DNA of 64,000 nucleotides from Antrodiella citrinella (Eukaryota; Basidiomycota; Agaricomycetes; Polyporales; Steccherinaceae): the NCBI GenBank assembly GCA_004802725.1, contig SGPM01000051.1:47795-111794 (forward strand). Direction: 5' to 3'. The stretch's first letter is position 1; each line of letters begins with the position of its first letter. A model generated the notes under the pieces. It was given only the letters and a program-made list of their open reading frames with translations, was not told where the DNA came from and ran no database searches. The position numbers were made by a program, and so were the translations under genes. Shown one piece after another: positions 35,841-48,062 of the stretch.

Positions 35841-36296
35841 TCAACTTTTAGCTCCTCGAGCTTTTTTATGGCTATGTAATCGGTCGAACGTTGGTGATTT
35901 TTGATGCGTCGCGGAAAGATGTGCGAACACCCCTACCGACGCGAACGCTCGAGCGCGTTGCATGGATGGGATGCAGAGAAGAGATAGGAACGGATTGACC
36001 CTGGGTGGCAAACGGAGATGCCCGGTAGGGTTTACTGTAAATGCCTCCTGGATGTGTATCTCAGATGTCCCGCCGAGGGTGGCGTTCATGATGGGCGTTG
36101 GACAGAGCTGCTGAGACACATCCATGTGTTCTGACATGAACGATGCGATCGTATCGAAACATCCACGTTTGAACGTATGCGTACGGAAAGTACCCTGCTG
36201 CAGACGCTGAGCATCGTCCCAGGTGGCCGCGTCGGGCTTTTTGCTCTGAGTCGAGTCGGAAAGAGACCGAGCGTGAAGCATGATCGTCCTCGGCAC
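35841..36296 (-). CDS. Possible hypothetical gene
   Basis: An open frame of 151 codons with balanced, protein-like composition (for example TWDDAQRLQQGTFRTHTF and GTSEIHIQEAFTVNP). A frame upstream of it, to about 36490, is rich in Ser/Pro/Glu (SSDNPPTSEQSSEEDPADR) and could be a spliced earlier exon. I recognise no family. It may be a lineage-specific gene or chance. Confidence 0.22.
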   Translation of the reverse strand: MPRTIMLHARSLSDSTQSKKPDAATWDDAQRLQQGTFRTHTFKRGCFDTIASFMSEHMDVSQQLCPTPIMNATLGGTSEIHIQEAFTVNPTGHLRLPPRVNPFLSLLCIPSMQRARAFASVGVFAHLSATHQKSPTFDRLHSHKKARGAKS

Positions 36297-37417
36297 CTTT
36301 GTTGACTATTGCGTTGCTGCTGACGGGGGATTCGTTTCGAAGCTGAACGATGGGCCTGAGTATAGGCTGAGAACGGGAGACTGTGGTCGGAGGATACGTC
36401 GGTCGGCTGGATCCTCTTCGGAGCTTTGCTCAGAGGTTGGTGGGTTGTCGGATGAGCTTCGCATACAGTATGACCCGCGGCATGTTCACGCTCGTGAGTC
36501 TGCGAGAGGAGTATTCTTGCCACCAAAAGCAGGTTCCTCGCACAGGGTGCATATGGGATGCATTTGTCCAGCATTTGCCGCCTGCCTCTGGATTGCCTTT
36601 TTACCCTTGTGAGCATAGCGAAGAGATCGGAGCATTTACGATGGCAAGGATGGAATGCAAGATGAACGGAAGCCAATCAGTGGATATCTGCAGGCAGGAG
36701 AGAGCATGCATGGTATGTGTCCTTCTCACCCGCTGTCGCAGCAAGGGTGGCGAGTGGCATAGTGATTAGCTTTGGCGATAAGACGAGACCCTGTTATCTA
36801 AAGGGCGGTAGAGGGCGGCCTCGTGGCATTAGTGTTGAGCGTTGGACGTGAGAGACGCACATATACGCCTACAAGACGTCGCAATGTCCGGCGATTAGGA
36901 CGACCCAAATTAATTTGTTTGATACGCTCGTGTGAGAGCAGCATGCGAGACGGACTGTTTTATGTTGCAAATCGCCCAGGATGGAGAATCAGCAGATGCA
37001 AACTTTCTGAACAAGACGTACGGAGACGTAACCACTCACGGCCGGACTACGAGGCCGAGCCGGCGGGATGAGCGCCGGGAGTCTGGGCGCTGCGGACCGA
37101 GAATGCTAGGGTTAGGGGCTCCAGGTGTGAAGGTCGAGTGATTTAAAAATGGGAGATGCACCTGTCGGCATGTCCTCGACTCCCCTCCTCAGTAGCCCCC
37201 TCTCCCCGCACATCCCTCGTCAACGTACACGCGACCGTCCTCGTCGTGCTGAACAGCGTCGACATCGTCTCCCTCTCCACTTCCTGTCCTATATTACCCG
37301 TCCGGCGTACACGGCCAACGCCCCACGGGTATTAGTATTGACGTCTCTGCAACCTCTCCCTCAGTCGCTCGTTGGCCGTCCCCATATCGTCCTTCTCTTT
37401 CTCGTCCGTCTTTCACG

Positions 37418-38244
37418 ATGCCCGGGGACGTTCTCAAGAAAAGAAAGATTGCCGTACTTGGCTCCCGCTCTGTCGGTCCGTAAACACCTTCATGTGCTGC
37501 TCTCCGTATCCTCATGTCCGTCCCCAGGCAAATCCTCGCTCGTCGTGCAGTTCATTGAGAACCACTTCGTCGAGTCTTACTACCCCACTATCGAGTCTAC
37601 ATTCACGAAGAGTATCAACTACAAGGGTGTCGAGTACGACTGTGATATCATCGATACCGCCGGACAAGTAGGCTTTACAGCACATCACACCGTGTCGTCC
37701 CCTCACTCTCTCGCTCTCTAGGACGAGTTCACTATCCTCAACTCCAAGCATGCTATTGGAATCCATGGCTACATCCTCGTATATTCGGTCACCTCTCGGA
37801 AATCCTTTGACATGATTCAGATCGTGTACGACAAGATCATCGAATTTTGTGGCCTCAACTCGATTCCGTGCGTAATCGTGGGTTCCAAGACCGATCTCCA
37901 GCAAAGGTTCGTGGTCCTTTCTCGTCTGCGTTGGTTGGGGCGTCTCGACCTGCCATCCGCCCTCTGTTTATTCTTTCCTCACAGCATATCCAGGCAGGTT
38001 CCCGCCAAAGAAGGCGAAGATTTGGCCACTTCCGTACACGCAGCATGGGTCGAGACCTCAGCGAAGACCAATGTCAACGTTGGTATGTAGCTCCGATCTT
38101 CATTCCAACTCCTAAAATGCAGCGCTCATGATCCGCCCGCCTCCTACAATAGCCAAGGTGTTCGAACTGTGTTTAGCAGAAATCGAGAAACGTACGCCCA
38201 GCAGTAAGACCGAACCCCAGGCATCGAAGTGCATCGTCATGTGA
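37418..38244 (+). CDS. RHB1: Small GTPase Rheb
   Basis: A Ras-family GTPase, upstream of TORC1 and of amino-acid uptake. All G boxes are present: G1 GSRSVGKSS (the Rheb-type Arg at the third position), the switch-I stretch YPTIESTFTK, G3 DTAGQDEF, G4 GSKTDL and G5 ETSAK. The C-terminus CIVM is a farnesylation CaaX box, with TGA at 38242-38244. Introns interrupt it after SRSVG (near 37475-37528), before DEF (37670-37721), after LQQR (37908-37993) and before AKVFE (38082-38153). About 187 residues, the normal length. Start at 37418 (MPGDVLKKRKIAVLG). The gene is convergent with the beta-mannosidase. Confidence 0.95.
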
Positions 38245-38891
38245 TTGTGATATACGCCAGCATCTCATAGACTTCATCCCTTGCATTCTTTCTGCATCGC
38301 CCGTCACCATTATCTGCTCCATCGAACACTCTACTAAACTGCATCTCCTCCCCGCCTCTCCAGAATCTCCTCTGTATTCCTTCATGTCTTCTTGTTCTTA
38401 CCCTTGCTGTCTCCCCTTAACTACCATAATCGGTATCTCCTTGTCTGTCGGTGTTCCTCTTCCATTTTTTCTAGGGTTTTCTTGCCGGCTTTGCGTACGG
38501 ACTACATATATTTTCCCTTCCTTTAGTGTCCGACTCTCTGTTTTATTTGACGTTCTTTATTTCTTCCATAGTGTGTAGAGTTGTACGATTCCCGCTGTCG
38601 CATACAGGCTCCGCCCGAGACATACATACATCCCATTGTAAATCCCTCCCTGGTGGTTCCTAATCTCAAGCCTTGCTTATCCTACTCAAGATGACCGCTC
38701 GATATGGTTCAAGAACTTGTTCACGTCAAGACTACGCATAGGTGTGTAAGCTCCGTTATTCCTACCGCCCACCAACGTTCTTCTGCTTCCTATAATACAT
38801 TCCAGCGAACGCCGTCCGCGTCTGTCCTTCGTCGACCCACCGACCCACCAAGTTCTTTGTGCGTGTTCTCCAACATGACCTTCAAACCATC
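38245..38891. other. Convergent 3' flanks of Rheb and the beta-mannosidase
   Basis: About 650 bp, pyrimidine-rich on the plus strand near 38384-38580. Nothing else recognised. Confidence 0.5.
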
Positions 38892-41800
38892 TCACGCCGT
38901 ACCGTCACCTAGGTATCGTGCTTTCACCGCTCTACCCTTCAGCCCCACGGCCTTGATCACCTGCGGGTCTCCAGGCACCAGATCGATAGCCTGATCACTC
39001 CATTGCACATCCTCGCCCTCGACGTCCAATACGATGCCTTTGATCGGCTTCTGCGCCGATAGCTCGACCGACTCGCCATCTGACCCTACACGGACGGACA
39101 GTCCAACCTTCGCCTCGTCTGGGAAGATGATGAACTTGAAGGGCTCCGGCCTGGAACGTACACGGAAAAACGGGCCCGGGACGAAGAAGCGAAAAATCAT
39201 CGAAGAAAAAAAGACAAAAAATTCAGTCAGTATGATATGTTCGGTTGGTCGTCTTGTTTCACTCGTCCCAATCCGCGAAAACGCGTCACGGTGAGGTAAA
39301 ACGGCCGGGTCGACGGTCGTTCCTCATACAAGAGTAATCAAGGTTCATAATTTCAATATCGACTCACCAATTCGAGTAACGGCCAAGGACTTTTTTGGTC
39401 TGGACGTCCAACAATCTCGCGGACACCACAATGGTCTTCACCTCGTCGCTGAGCTTCGTCCGGACTGACTGGCCCGGCAACTCACCCTTCCACAGCTCCG
39501 TGCTTGCGTTCGGCGCCAACACGACTTCCTGCGCGAATTTGTCCGTCCATTCGGAATGCAAGTCAAACGACGTGACTTCAAGCGTGGCCTTCCGCTCGGA
39601 CAACGTGCTGTTCGTACCCCACACTTCGACGAACGTCGTCAGGGTGAACGTGGCGGCTGAAAGCGGATCTGGGGATGACTTCTGTTCCTTGCGTGTCATT
39701 CCGACCGTGTAAGGACGCAGTTCACGTTTGATGGTGAAGTACGCGGGCTTTGGACGTAGGAAGTAGTCCACGATGGCCCAGGACGTCACGGGCCAGCAGT
39801 CGTTGATCTGTGTCATAGAATAGCGTCGAAATCAGTACAATATTTCTGCAATGCACAGCCGGTTTACGTTGTCGGTGTCAAAGCAATAACGAAGCCGTAG
39901 AGCTCTTCGGCCTTCTTCCCCACAACGACCGAAAACAGAAAACACGAACGGGATTGCTCGCTCACCTGCCAGACGAGTGCACCGGCTGTGTACTCTCTTC
40001 CTCTGCCTTTCCAATTCCGTCGCCATAAGCGGTATGCGGAAGCCAAGGTCTCGGCTTGCATGATTTGCGTGTAGTAGACGTAGCTAGTGATGCGATGCAA
40101 TGAGTCAACTCAATGATGATGATGTATGAACTCCAGTTCATTCAATTCCTGGCATACCTTTCTACGTCGAATGCATGCTTGAAGTTCTCCACAAGGTACA
40201 GCTGGGGAGATGGAGTCAGTCACACGACATCCCTGTATATGTAACATATGACTTGCCTCGAGACGTCGTTCGAAGCCATCCGCCTTATTATGGTTATTCA
40301 TCGTTCTACGCACCCGCGAAGCATACACCACGTCAGCGTCCCCTTTTCGAAAGATGAACCGGTCATAGTAGACTCACCTAGACTGTGGATAGCGCTCCTT
40401 CTCGTCACCCCCGAGCCAGTAGTCCACCGTGCGGATGTTGGGATAGCCCTCCCTGAATCAGTCGCCGAATCAGCGTGAGAGACCGAAGAGGCACGTGAAG
40501 AGACCGAAGGTGCTACTGACATGCCAAACTCTGAGACGAAGCGGCCTGCGAGGATGTCCCAGTTGTGCCAAGGCTCTTGTGACCCATGCCAGACGTTCCC
40601 TACACAATTGCGGACGGAACACGATCACTTGTGAATGCCCTTCAGCCGCTAAGTAAACTCACATTGGTGCAGATCGCCGTACGCCTTGTCGGTGGTAGGC
40701 TTCCCATACCCACTGTACGGCGAACTGCGGTGGTAGTGAATGTCGCTGAATTTCTCGGTCACGGAGGGCAGAAGCCGCTCATAGATGTAACGCGCGGGGA
40801 AGTTCGTCTTGCGGAAATCAGAGGTCTCGTCGCTGTAGTCTAGGTCGAGTTTGAGGGACTCGGCCACCTGGTAATCTGGGAAATGTGGATAATCAGATAT
40901 GGGAGTGGCGCAGCGTCAAGGGAAGCCGCGAGGTAGATTGAAGTGTTCGTACCTTCGTTATTTCCAGCTGGAATTTTTTTGGGGGGACAGATGTTAGTGG
41001 GGTGCGGTGGTGTGGATGAGTCTAGACGCACCAAGAATGACAACAGACGGGTGATGTCTGAGCCTCTTCACGTTCTGCTCTGCTTCCAGTTCCACTGATT
41101 TCAAGAAAGAATTATAGGCCGGATACTAGAACCCATCGTCCGTCAGAAAAATACATTTCCCGCAAATACGACCACCTTACCTGGCCACAGCCGAACATGA
41201 AATCCTGCCAAACCAGGATACCCAGTTCTGGACATCGTAATCAAGAACGATTGTCATGAGTGATCGATCAAAAGGAATGAATGGAAGCCGCCACAACTCA
41301 CCGTCGCAAATGTCATAGAACGCGTCTGCCTCGTAAATCCCTCCACCCCAGACGCGAATCATGTTCTGATTTCCATCCACGAGCAGCTGAAGCCACTGAC
41401 GGTAGCGTTCAGTTGTGACGCTGAAATCAAGTGATAATTCAAATCCTCGGTCAATGCACTGGAACGCTGCGATATAATTAGAGATTGGGGGACTGACGTA
41501 GTGAGGAAGGAATCCGCCGGGATCCAGTTCGATCCTGTAAACCCATATTCAGCCATCCGCGCACCGCACCCTCAATCGTTGATGTGAAGAGAACTCGTCA
41601 CATCTAGGAGCCCACACGCACCTCCACAAAAGACCCTGATGTTGTTGATCTCGAACAGGAAGGTTCGGCCCTCCTGATCGATCAGTTCATCTTCCACGAC
41701 ACGCGCACGTCGGAAAGCGAACTTCTGTGTCTGTTGGTCTAGGACATTTTTTTGCTAGAGAGGGACCGTAAGCACATAAGAGGCACAATAGCACTAGCTG

Positions 41801-43124
41801 CACTATCGTATGTACCTCGTCCGTGACAATGATTTCCACCGTGTAGATAGGCTGCTTGCCATAGCCTACCGGGTACCACAGCTCGAACAGTCCTGAAGAT
41901 AATGTGAAATGCGCCTGAACTGGTGACTCGTGGACCTTCACCGAACTCTGTCCGATAAGCAGTGAACCGTCTGGGTTTTTGATCCTGACGGACGCCATAA
42001 CGGGTTGCACCGCGGACATAGAGAAATGGACACCAATGCTAGCGTCAAGAGTTTCGGAGAGTTTCGTGCGGATGTCAAGATCGGTGATCCGGAGTGAGTA
42101 TATCTCAAGAGAGATGGGTTTCCAGGGGCCGACTGTCATCAGTACTGGACCTGGTAATTGCGTGTCCAAGTAAGGTCATGTCAAGGAGAGCGGCAGGAAC
42201 ATGACATACCCCAGTCCCAGCCATAACTACGAATTGATATGTCAGGATACGCGGGTTCGGGGAGACGTGAGATGAAAACATACTTGTATTGTGCCTTGCG
42301 TACATGCAAGCGACTTGAATCACCGTTCCATAGGTTCAATTTCTCATGTTGCTGTTCTACTTCTCGACCCTGCAAGCAAGACAGTAGGTTCAGGAGGTTG
42401 TTCGTAAGTTGTCAAGACTGATAAGGCCGTACCTTGCGGAATGCGCTGGCGAAATTGATTAGCAGATCATTCGTGCCGGCCTTCAAGTGGTCCTTCACCG
42501 GGACGCGGTGTGAGACGAATTGGTTCTCGGTTCTGTGCAGATGAGCAGACAGTTGAGAGATGCACGAGCGGCGGAAGAAGGATTAATGACATACTGAAGA
42601 ATCTCCTTGCCATTCTAAAGTCACGATTCATCTCGTCAGGCACGAACAATCTGTAAGTCAAAGCATCTTGACTTACAAGGAGCACGGTAGCAAAAGTATC
42701 CAAACCGTCAAAGACCAAGTCTGCAGCTGTAGAGGCCAGCTCGGCTTCGGTAACATTGATCTCAGTCTTGAAAGCCCATTCCGATTCTCCGATCCCTGTA
42801 CACGATGTAAGCACCAAAATCTACGGTCAACAAAAACTCGGAGAAGACAAACATTGCACGTCCCATTCATGCAATCCGACAAACTACGATAAGTGCACAA
42901 GGTCGAACGCAAGACGACGTCAGCACGACTGCACGGATCGGCAAGCAATACAGACGCACAGGATCCGGAATCTTCTTCGCCTTCAACAACTCGACATGAA
43001 CCGTCGTCGGGAATTCTGTCACCTCCAACCACTCTCCGTCCTTCACGACTTCACCCCCTCCAATCTGTGTAAACTGCCATGCTTCGTTGAGGATCCTAGT
43101 GACTTTCTCTGTTGCGTCAGCCAT
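38892..43124 (-). CDS. GH2 beta-mannosidase (intracellular type)
   Basis: An exo-hydrolase removing beta-mannosyl residues from the non-reducing end of mannans and N-glycan cores. The N-terminal domain starts MADATEKVTRILNEAWQFTQIG, with no signal peptide, which suggests a cytosolic or vacuolar type. Then come VFDGLDTFATVLL (galactose-binding-like domain), MIRVWGGGIYEADAFYDICD, the acid/base motif VILAGNNE near 40960, GDLHQCNVWHGSQEPWHNW, the nucleophile motif FVSEFGMQ near 40520, and ALVWQINDCWPVTSWAIVDY. The C-terminal beta domain ends RYLGDGTA with the stop at 38892. At least fifteen short introns. Catalytic residues appear intact. It has no other cellulose or mannan genes beside it in the window. 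Confidence 0.91.
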
Positions 43125-43523
43125 GATGGACGATCGGATCCGGAGTTCAACGCAGTCTGGCGATTGTGAAGGCACTCGCGTCGACGAAGAAGAGAGTTGT
43201 CTCGCGCGCAGCGACGATCCTCATTCTCTCAGGCTGGACATTTTATATTCTGACATCCGGATGAAGATCAGTGGAGGCCCGGAGATGTGATTCTGTGCCA
43301 GTCAGCTGCCTACCGAGGTTTTCCCGCTCCGGTACCTGGACTGAGTACTGAATATTCGCGTCATAACTCTACGTTCAACTCAGAGGGGCTCCGTACTTAG
43401 TGCTGAGAGATTCAATGAAAATTACCAGGAGGCTGGTAGTCATTATGTGCATTGCTAAAATCTGAGTCTACATGATGAGCGTGAAGGTGCGTGAAAGTGC
43501 ATGAGACGCATATGGAACGCGTT
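43125..43523. other. Intergenic: beta-mannosidase promoter and MFS 3' flank
   Basis: About 400 bp. No gene recognised. Confidence 0.4.
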
Positions 43524-45391
43524 CTATGAGAGGTATCTGAACCCTTTTGGCCTCCCTTCTTCTTTCTCCTTCTTCTCCTCTTTCCTGTTCAAGTGCTCCA
43601 AGTGCAACTTGAAGATGAAGCACATGACGATACAGAGACCGCTTGTGGCGATCGTGATGGCGTAAGAGTTCTTGTAGGACGGGCCCCAGTTCTTTGGCCA
43701 GACGTACCTTCGTGGGCAATTTATGTGAGCGACGTGTGTCATGACGGATGAAAGAGGTGAACATACGAGCCAGCAACGTTACCCAGTTGCGAAAAGGCAT
43801 TGATCCAGGCAATTGCGACAGCACGCTTTGAAGGTGGACGAGGGAGGGAGTTACTCAGCCACGCGAAGAAGATAATGAATCCGGCATAAGACTGGGCCAT
43901 CAGGAACCTGCGTGCATGTTGTTAGTCCCTACAACCGTATGCCTGCGACCCATGAGAAGGATAACTTACAAGGCGACATATCGTACGGCTGTATTCATGC
44001 TCGAGACAGCCATGATGAAGCCAATGATACCGAGGAACAGCGGGATAGAGATGTGCCAGAACCGCTCTCCAGTTGCATCCGAATGCATGCACGCGATGAA
44101 CGCAACAATGGTCGCGAACACCCATGGCGGCGCACACAACAAAAGCGTTACGGTCGGGTTGAAGCCCATCGTCGCGCTCAAGGTCGGGAAGAATGCATTG
44201 AAGGACAACGACACGACCATGCTTGTCAGCGCGAGTGCGAGCCACCATACTTTCCAATCGCCCATGGCCTGGTAGAAGCCGTTCAATTGGCCAGATTCGG
44301 TTTGCTGTTCGTCGCCAACACCGACATCTTCTTCCATGCGTTTCTCGGCAAGACGGACTTCCATGGGACTTAACCAGGACGAAGATGTCGCTGGGAAATC
44401 GGGAAGGACAAAGATGGCTACAGCAGCGAAGAAGATGGTAAGGGCGCCCTCAATAAAGAAGAGCCATCTGAAGATTTTTTTCAGTGAGCATTCTCATGTT
44501 TTGACAGCGTTTATGCATCACATACCTCCAAGCCGCGTGTCCAAGTTTGCCCTCCATACCGTTGAGGATCCCGGAGGCAATCAAAGATCCAAAGGCGTTA
44601 CTGATCAGATTTCCACAGGCCAGGAGGGCGGTTCGAAGCCCGAGTTCTCTTCTCTTGTACCATTTACTCAGCAAGAACAGAGCGCCGGGGAAGAACGCAG
44701 CTTCGACGAAGCCCAAAAAGAAACGGGTAAGCAATGCGCCAACGAAGCTGAAGACGGGATGTCAATACAAGCAGTTTCTCTCAGATGGCGGCACGTACCC
44801 TTGGGTGGCGCCAGTGAGGCATGAGATCATACCCCAGATGATCATGCAGCATGGAAGGTAGATGGAAGGCTTTCCGATGTAGTTAAGGAACATATTTCTG
44901 TGTGTATCGTAAGTTCAATAATATGGTATGCATTACGACGCATACAACTTACGAAGGGATTTGCATGAGGATGTATCCCACGTAGAGGATACTGAGCAAA
45001 GTGTTGAATTCTTGTCCCTTCAACTTGAGGTCCGTCTCCAATCCTCTGAGTCTCGCGGCGCTATGGCAGGTGCATTAGCGGTGAAAATATCTGCAATTCA
45101 CAAAAGGGCTTACGAGGCATTGTTCCTGTCAATCTATGGGCAGACTTGTTCGTCAACGAATGCACGAGACAAAAAAAAAGCGGGACGCACATAGTTCAGA
45201 ATATAGATCACAATGAGGATGGACATGCGCAGATCCAGCTTGCGGAGCAGCTTCTTTTCCAGGAGCTGACGAGCCTCCGTTCCTCCAAACTCCTCATCAC
45301 CGATGGTAGAAGGCTTGAGGTCTTCGTTCTCCTCGACATCCCTGTGGACGTCGACTTTGCCTTTGTCGGAGTTAACGTCTGAACTTGCCAT
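43524..45391 (-). CDS. MFS transporter, Dal5/Tna1-like anion:cation symporter family (copy A)
   Basis: A twelve-helix permease for small organic anions such as allantoate, nicotinate or similar; the substrate is not readable. From the start at 45391 the tail MASSDVNSDKGKVDV is acidic and hydrophilic, then RKLDLRMSILIVIYILNYIDRNNAS (signature of this family), LLSILYVGYILMQIPS, RFFLGFVEAAFFPGALFLLSKWYKR, FNAFFPTLSATMGFNPTV, and the last helix followed by KGFRYLS (stop at 43524). Eight or so introns. It is the inverted paralogue of the gene at 49534-51440. An in-frame ATG at 45571 would add 60 residues with an Arg/Ser-rich presequence-like start. Confidence 0.88.
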
Positions 45392-46255
45392 CGCAGACGT
45401 GGAAGGCTCGGGGTCGAGCACAGGCTCCTCTGGATCAAAAGTGGGGGTGGGGCAAGAACCTGGGGTGGGAAGGGGGATATACCCCGCAGCTAAGTAGGCG
45501 GATGTCGGGCGAACGCGAGCAATTAGCGTTGCAAATGTTGCGAGCATTCGCCGAGATAAGTTTCGGGACATGGTGGACTCCGACCGGGTCAGGCTAACTA
45601 AGAGCACTCTAGAAAGGTATCCCTGGGATCACCCAGTCATATTTGCAGCTACGAGGGTGGTAGAGCAGAGGATCCGGAATTTCAATACGCAAGGCGTTTC
45701 CATTCTTGGGGTGAGCGTCTTCCGTCGTACCCGGAAGTCTTGTCAGGATTTTCGTACATAAATTGACTGGCGCAGAGTTCTGAATCTTGAAGCATTGGAA
45801 ATTAAAGCTTTTGCTGAGTGTGCCCAGTCTCAGTCAATTTCAATTGCTCTCGCCGTGTTAGGAAGATAGATCGGGAAGGCGATCGAGTGTCGTTGGGGTC
45901 GGGTTGGAGACCCGGTCCGGATCTCAACGTCTTTTCGTTGTTGTCCGTGGACACCCCGATACAGTCGTGGTCCAAAGATCTGCTCTACGCAAATCGCCTT
46001 GGTCTCCAAACAAAAGGTCTTTGTAAATTGTCTATTCTCGCAGTGCGTGTAGATTCCTCAAATTGTTTAGAGCTCAGCGCTTAGCCTAGGACTTGGCCAA
46101 CTCTTAGGAAATCGAATAATCAGGAAGATTATTCCTTCTGATCCTACTGCTAGATCTTTGTCGAATCCAGGCTTAGACTCGCACTGCTTCCACTTACATC
46201 TTGAGCCTCTTGGCAGCCTTGCTGAGTCTTGCACGTTACGGTCGATCGTAGCGCG
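45392..46255. other. Divergent intergenic: MFS copy A and AARSD1
   Basis: About 860 bp. Its left part is open in the MFS frame as far as 45607 (see the alternative start). The rest shows no protein pattern; it must hold both promoters. Confidence 0.4.
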
Positions 46256-47900
46256 ATGACAGTTGTTCTTCCTCCAACTACACCACTTGATTACCACAGA
46301 ATCGTCTCACCGACCCTTCAAATACCCACCGACACCCAGAAACCAATTCCGGTCGGACTACTGGCATGTCAGCGTACGTACTATTGAATATTCTGCTTGT
46401 AAGCATACGAGGCCTGACTGAGTTCCTCTAGGTAATCCTCTCCTGCGAGAGTTGGTCTCTCAGGTCATTAGCTGTACTGTGTCCCAATCTCAGCCTTTGT
46501 CCGCCGCCGAGAAACGTGCAAGGAAGGGTAAGGAGCAAACACCCAAAGTGGCCCTCATCGAGGTCATCCTGCATGACACGGTCCTATTCCCTGAAGGTGG
46601 CGGACAGCCACATGATATTGGTGTCTTCACCACATCTGACGGCGAGCTGTGGGATGTTGTCGACGTGAAGCGGCATGGAGGGCACGCAGTGCATTATGTC
46701 CCGGCCAAGGGCAACGACGTCGATGACGCTTTGAAATCTTTCGTCATTGGATCCAATATAGGGATCGCGCTGGGGGACAAGGGCCTTCAACGAAGACTCG
46801 ATCATGTACGCCGTACATTTTGTCAGCCGAGTCTAGACTTCTCACATCGCCGTCGCAGATGTCTGTGCATACATCTCAGCATCTTCTCTCCGCAGTGATA
46901 GAGTCGCAGCTGAAGCTGCCGACTTTATCTTGGTCACTCACCGCGTACCCGACACCTTCGTACGTCGAGGTTCCGCGCGCTATGACGGTTGAAGAAATCA
47001 GCTCCGTCCAAGAAGAGTGCAACCGCTATGTTTTCGAGGGCCGTCAGATCCATGTAGAAGTTGAAGAACTGGTGTTAGAACCTGTAACAACAGCAGAGGC
47101 ATCACGCAGCTCAGGTAAAGGTCTACCGGCCGATTACACAGGCGGCGTGAAGAGAACCGTAGTCATCCACGGTGTGGACAGGAATCCGTGAGCCCGCCTA
47201 GATTTTGACCGTTCGTTTAGACGTATGCTTATCGTGTTTCATTAGCTGCTGTGGTACACACCTACCGTCGCTCAACAACGTTCAACTCTTCTTATTACCT
47301 CACACTGAGGGCCTCTCACGCTCAGCAGCGACCTCCGCGCGGCTCTACTTCCTTGCAGGACCCCGTCTGATCACATACCTCACATCTACACATTCCCTCC
47401 TCACGTCCGCGTCGCTCGTATTGAGCTGCGGTGCCCCCTTGGTCCCAGAGCGTGTTCAGCAGGTCGTAGACGACCGCAGAAAAACCACAAAGCGTGTGGA
47501 CGACCTAGAGAACGAGCTGGCTGCCGCTATCGCGCACGAGTTAGCAGCCGGTGCTCGCACTATATTGCACAGACACAGGGTGGACGACACAGGCAACGCT
47601 ATCGGGTTCTTGTCCTCTATCGCAACAGCGTATGCCACAGCGGCGGATCCTGCGAAACCTTACCTCCTTGTTCTATCGTCTTCTCCGTCAGTACAGACGG
47701 CGACAAGTACGACCGTGCTGCTTATCTTTGGCAGCGACGAGAAGAAGGTCAAGCAGGTGGGCGATGCTGTGAAGGCGAAGCTGAATGCGAAGGGGGGTGG
47801 TAAAGGCACGAAATGGAGTGGGAAATTCACTGGTGTATGGAAGAATTCTCGAGAAGGAGGGATCATGGAGGACGTGCTTGCTGGAATATCCGTTGAGTGA
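46256..47900 (+). CDS. AARSD1: Alanyl-tRNA editing protein, AARSD1/AlaX type
   Basis: A free-standing deacylase that removes serine mischarged on tRNA-Ala, related to the editing domain of alanyl-tRNA synthetase. Start at 46256 gives MTVVLPPTTPLDY and, across an intron near 46372-46433 (phase 1), VGLLACQRNPLLRELVSQV. The editing core contains VLFPEGGGQPHD, the first zinc half-site HTSQH near 46870, and the second half-site in NPCCGTH, which is assembled across the intron near 47189-47229. The C-terminal part has a coiled coil (KTTKRVDDLENELAAAI) and an oligomerisation-like domain with GGGKGTKWSGKF. The stop is TGA at 47898-47900. It appears complete and active by motif. Confidence 0.9.
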
Positions 47901-48062
47901 GCAAGTCATGAATGACAACAGAAGCAGTCTGTTCGGTCTAGAAATAGATAATGTATACAAATGCAATATGTATGTTGAAACAATGATTAAAGATAATGGG
48001 GTGTACTTGTACAGAACCGGAGGGTGATACATGCATATATGCGAAAGTACAATCCAGGTGCT

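Larger units (their letters stand above)
33189..37417. other. Gene-poor region of 4.2 kb
   Basis: The longest stretch without a firm gene. It contains a weak minus-strand open frame (35841-36296) and a possible relic of a GMC-type oxidoreductase start (35029-35260), listed separately. I saw no tRNA, no long terminal repeats, no transposase and no tandem array. The segment 37142-37417 directly before Rheb is C/T-rich on the plus strand, as in many fungal core promoters. Confidence 0.5.

Noticed and set aside
36086..36676. 196-codon minus-strand frame overlapping the 35841-36296 frame
   Set aside because: It is rich in Arg, Ser, Pro and Cys as expected for a non-coding frame; the other frame was kept as the weaker candidate gene.
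45880..45940. A short inverted-repeat stretch (cgggttggagacccgg) considered as a tRNA arm or hairpin
   Set aside because: No cloverleaf could be completed around it; it is a simple hairpin at most.
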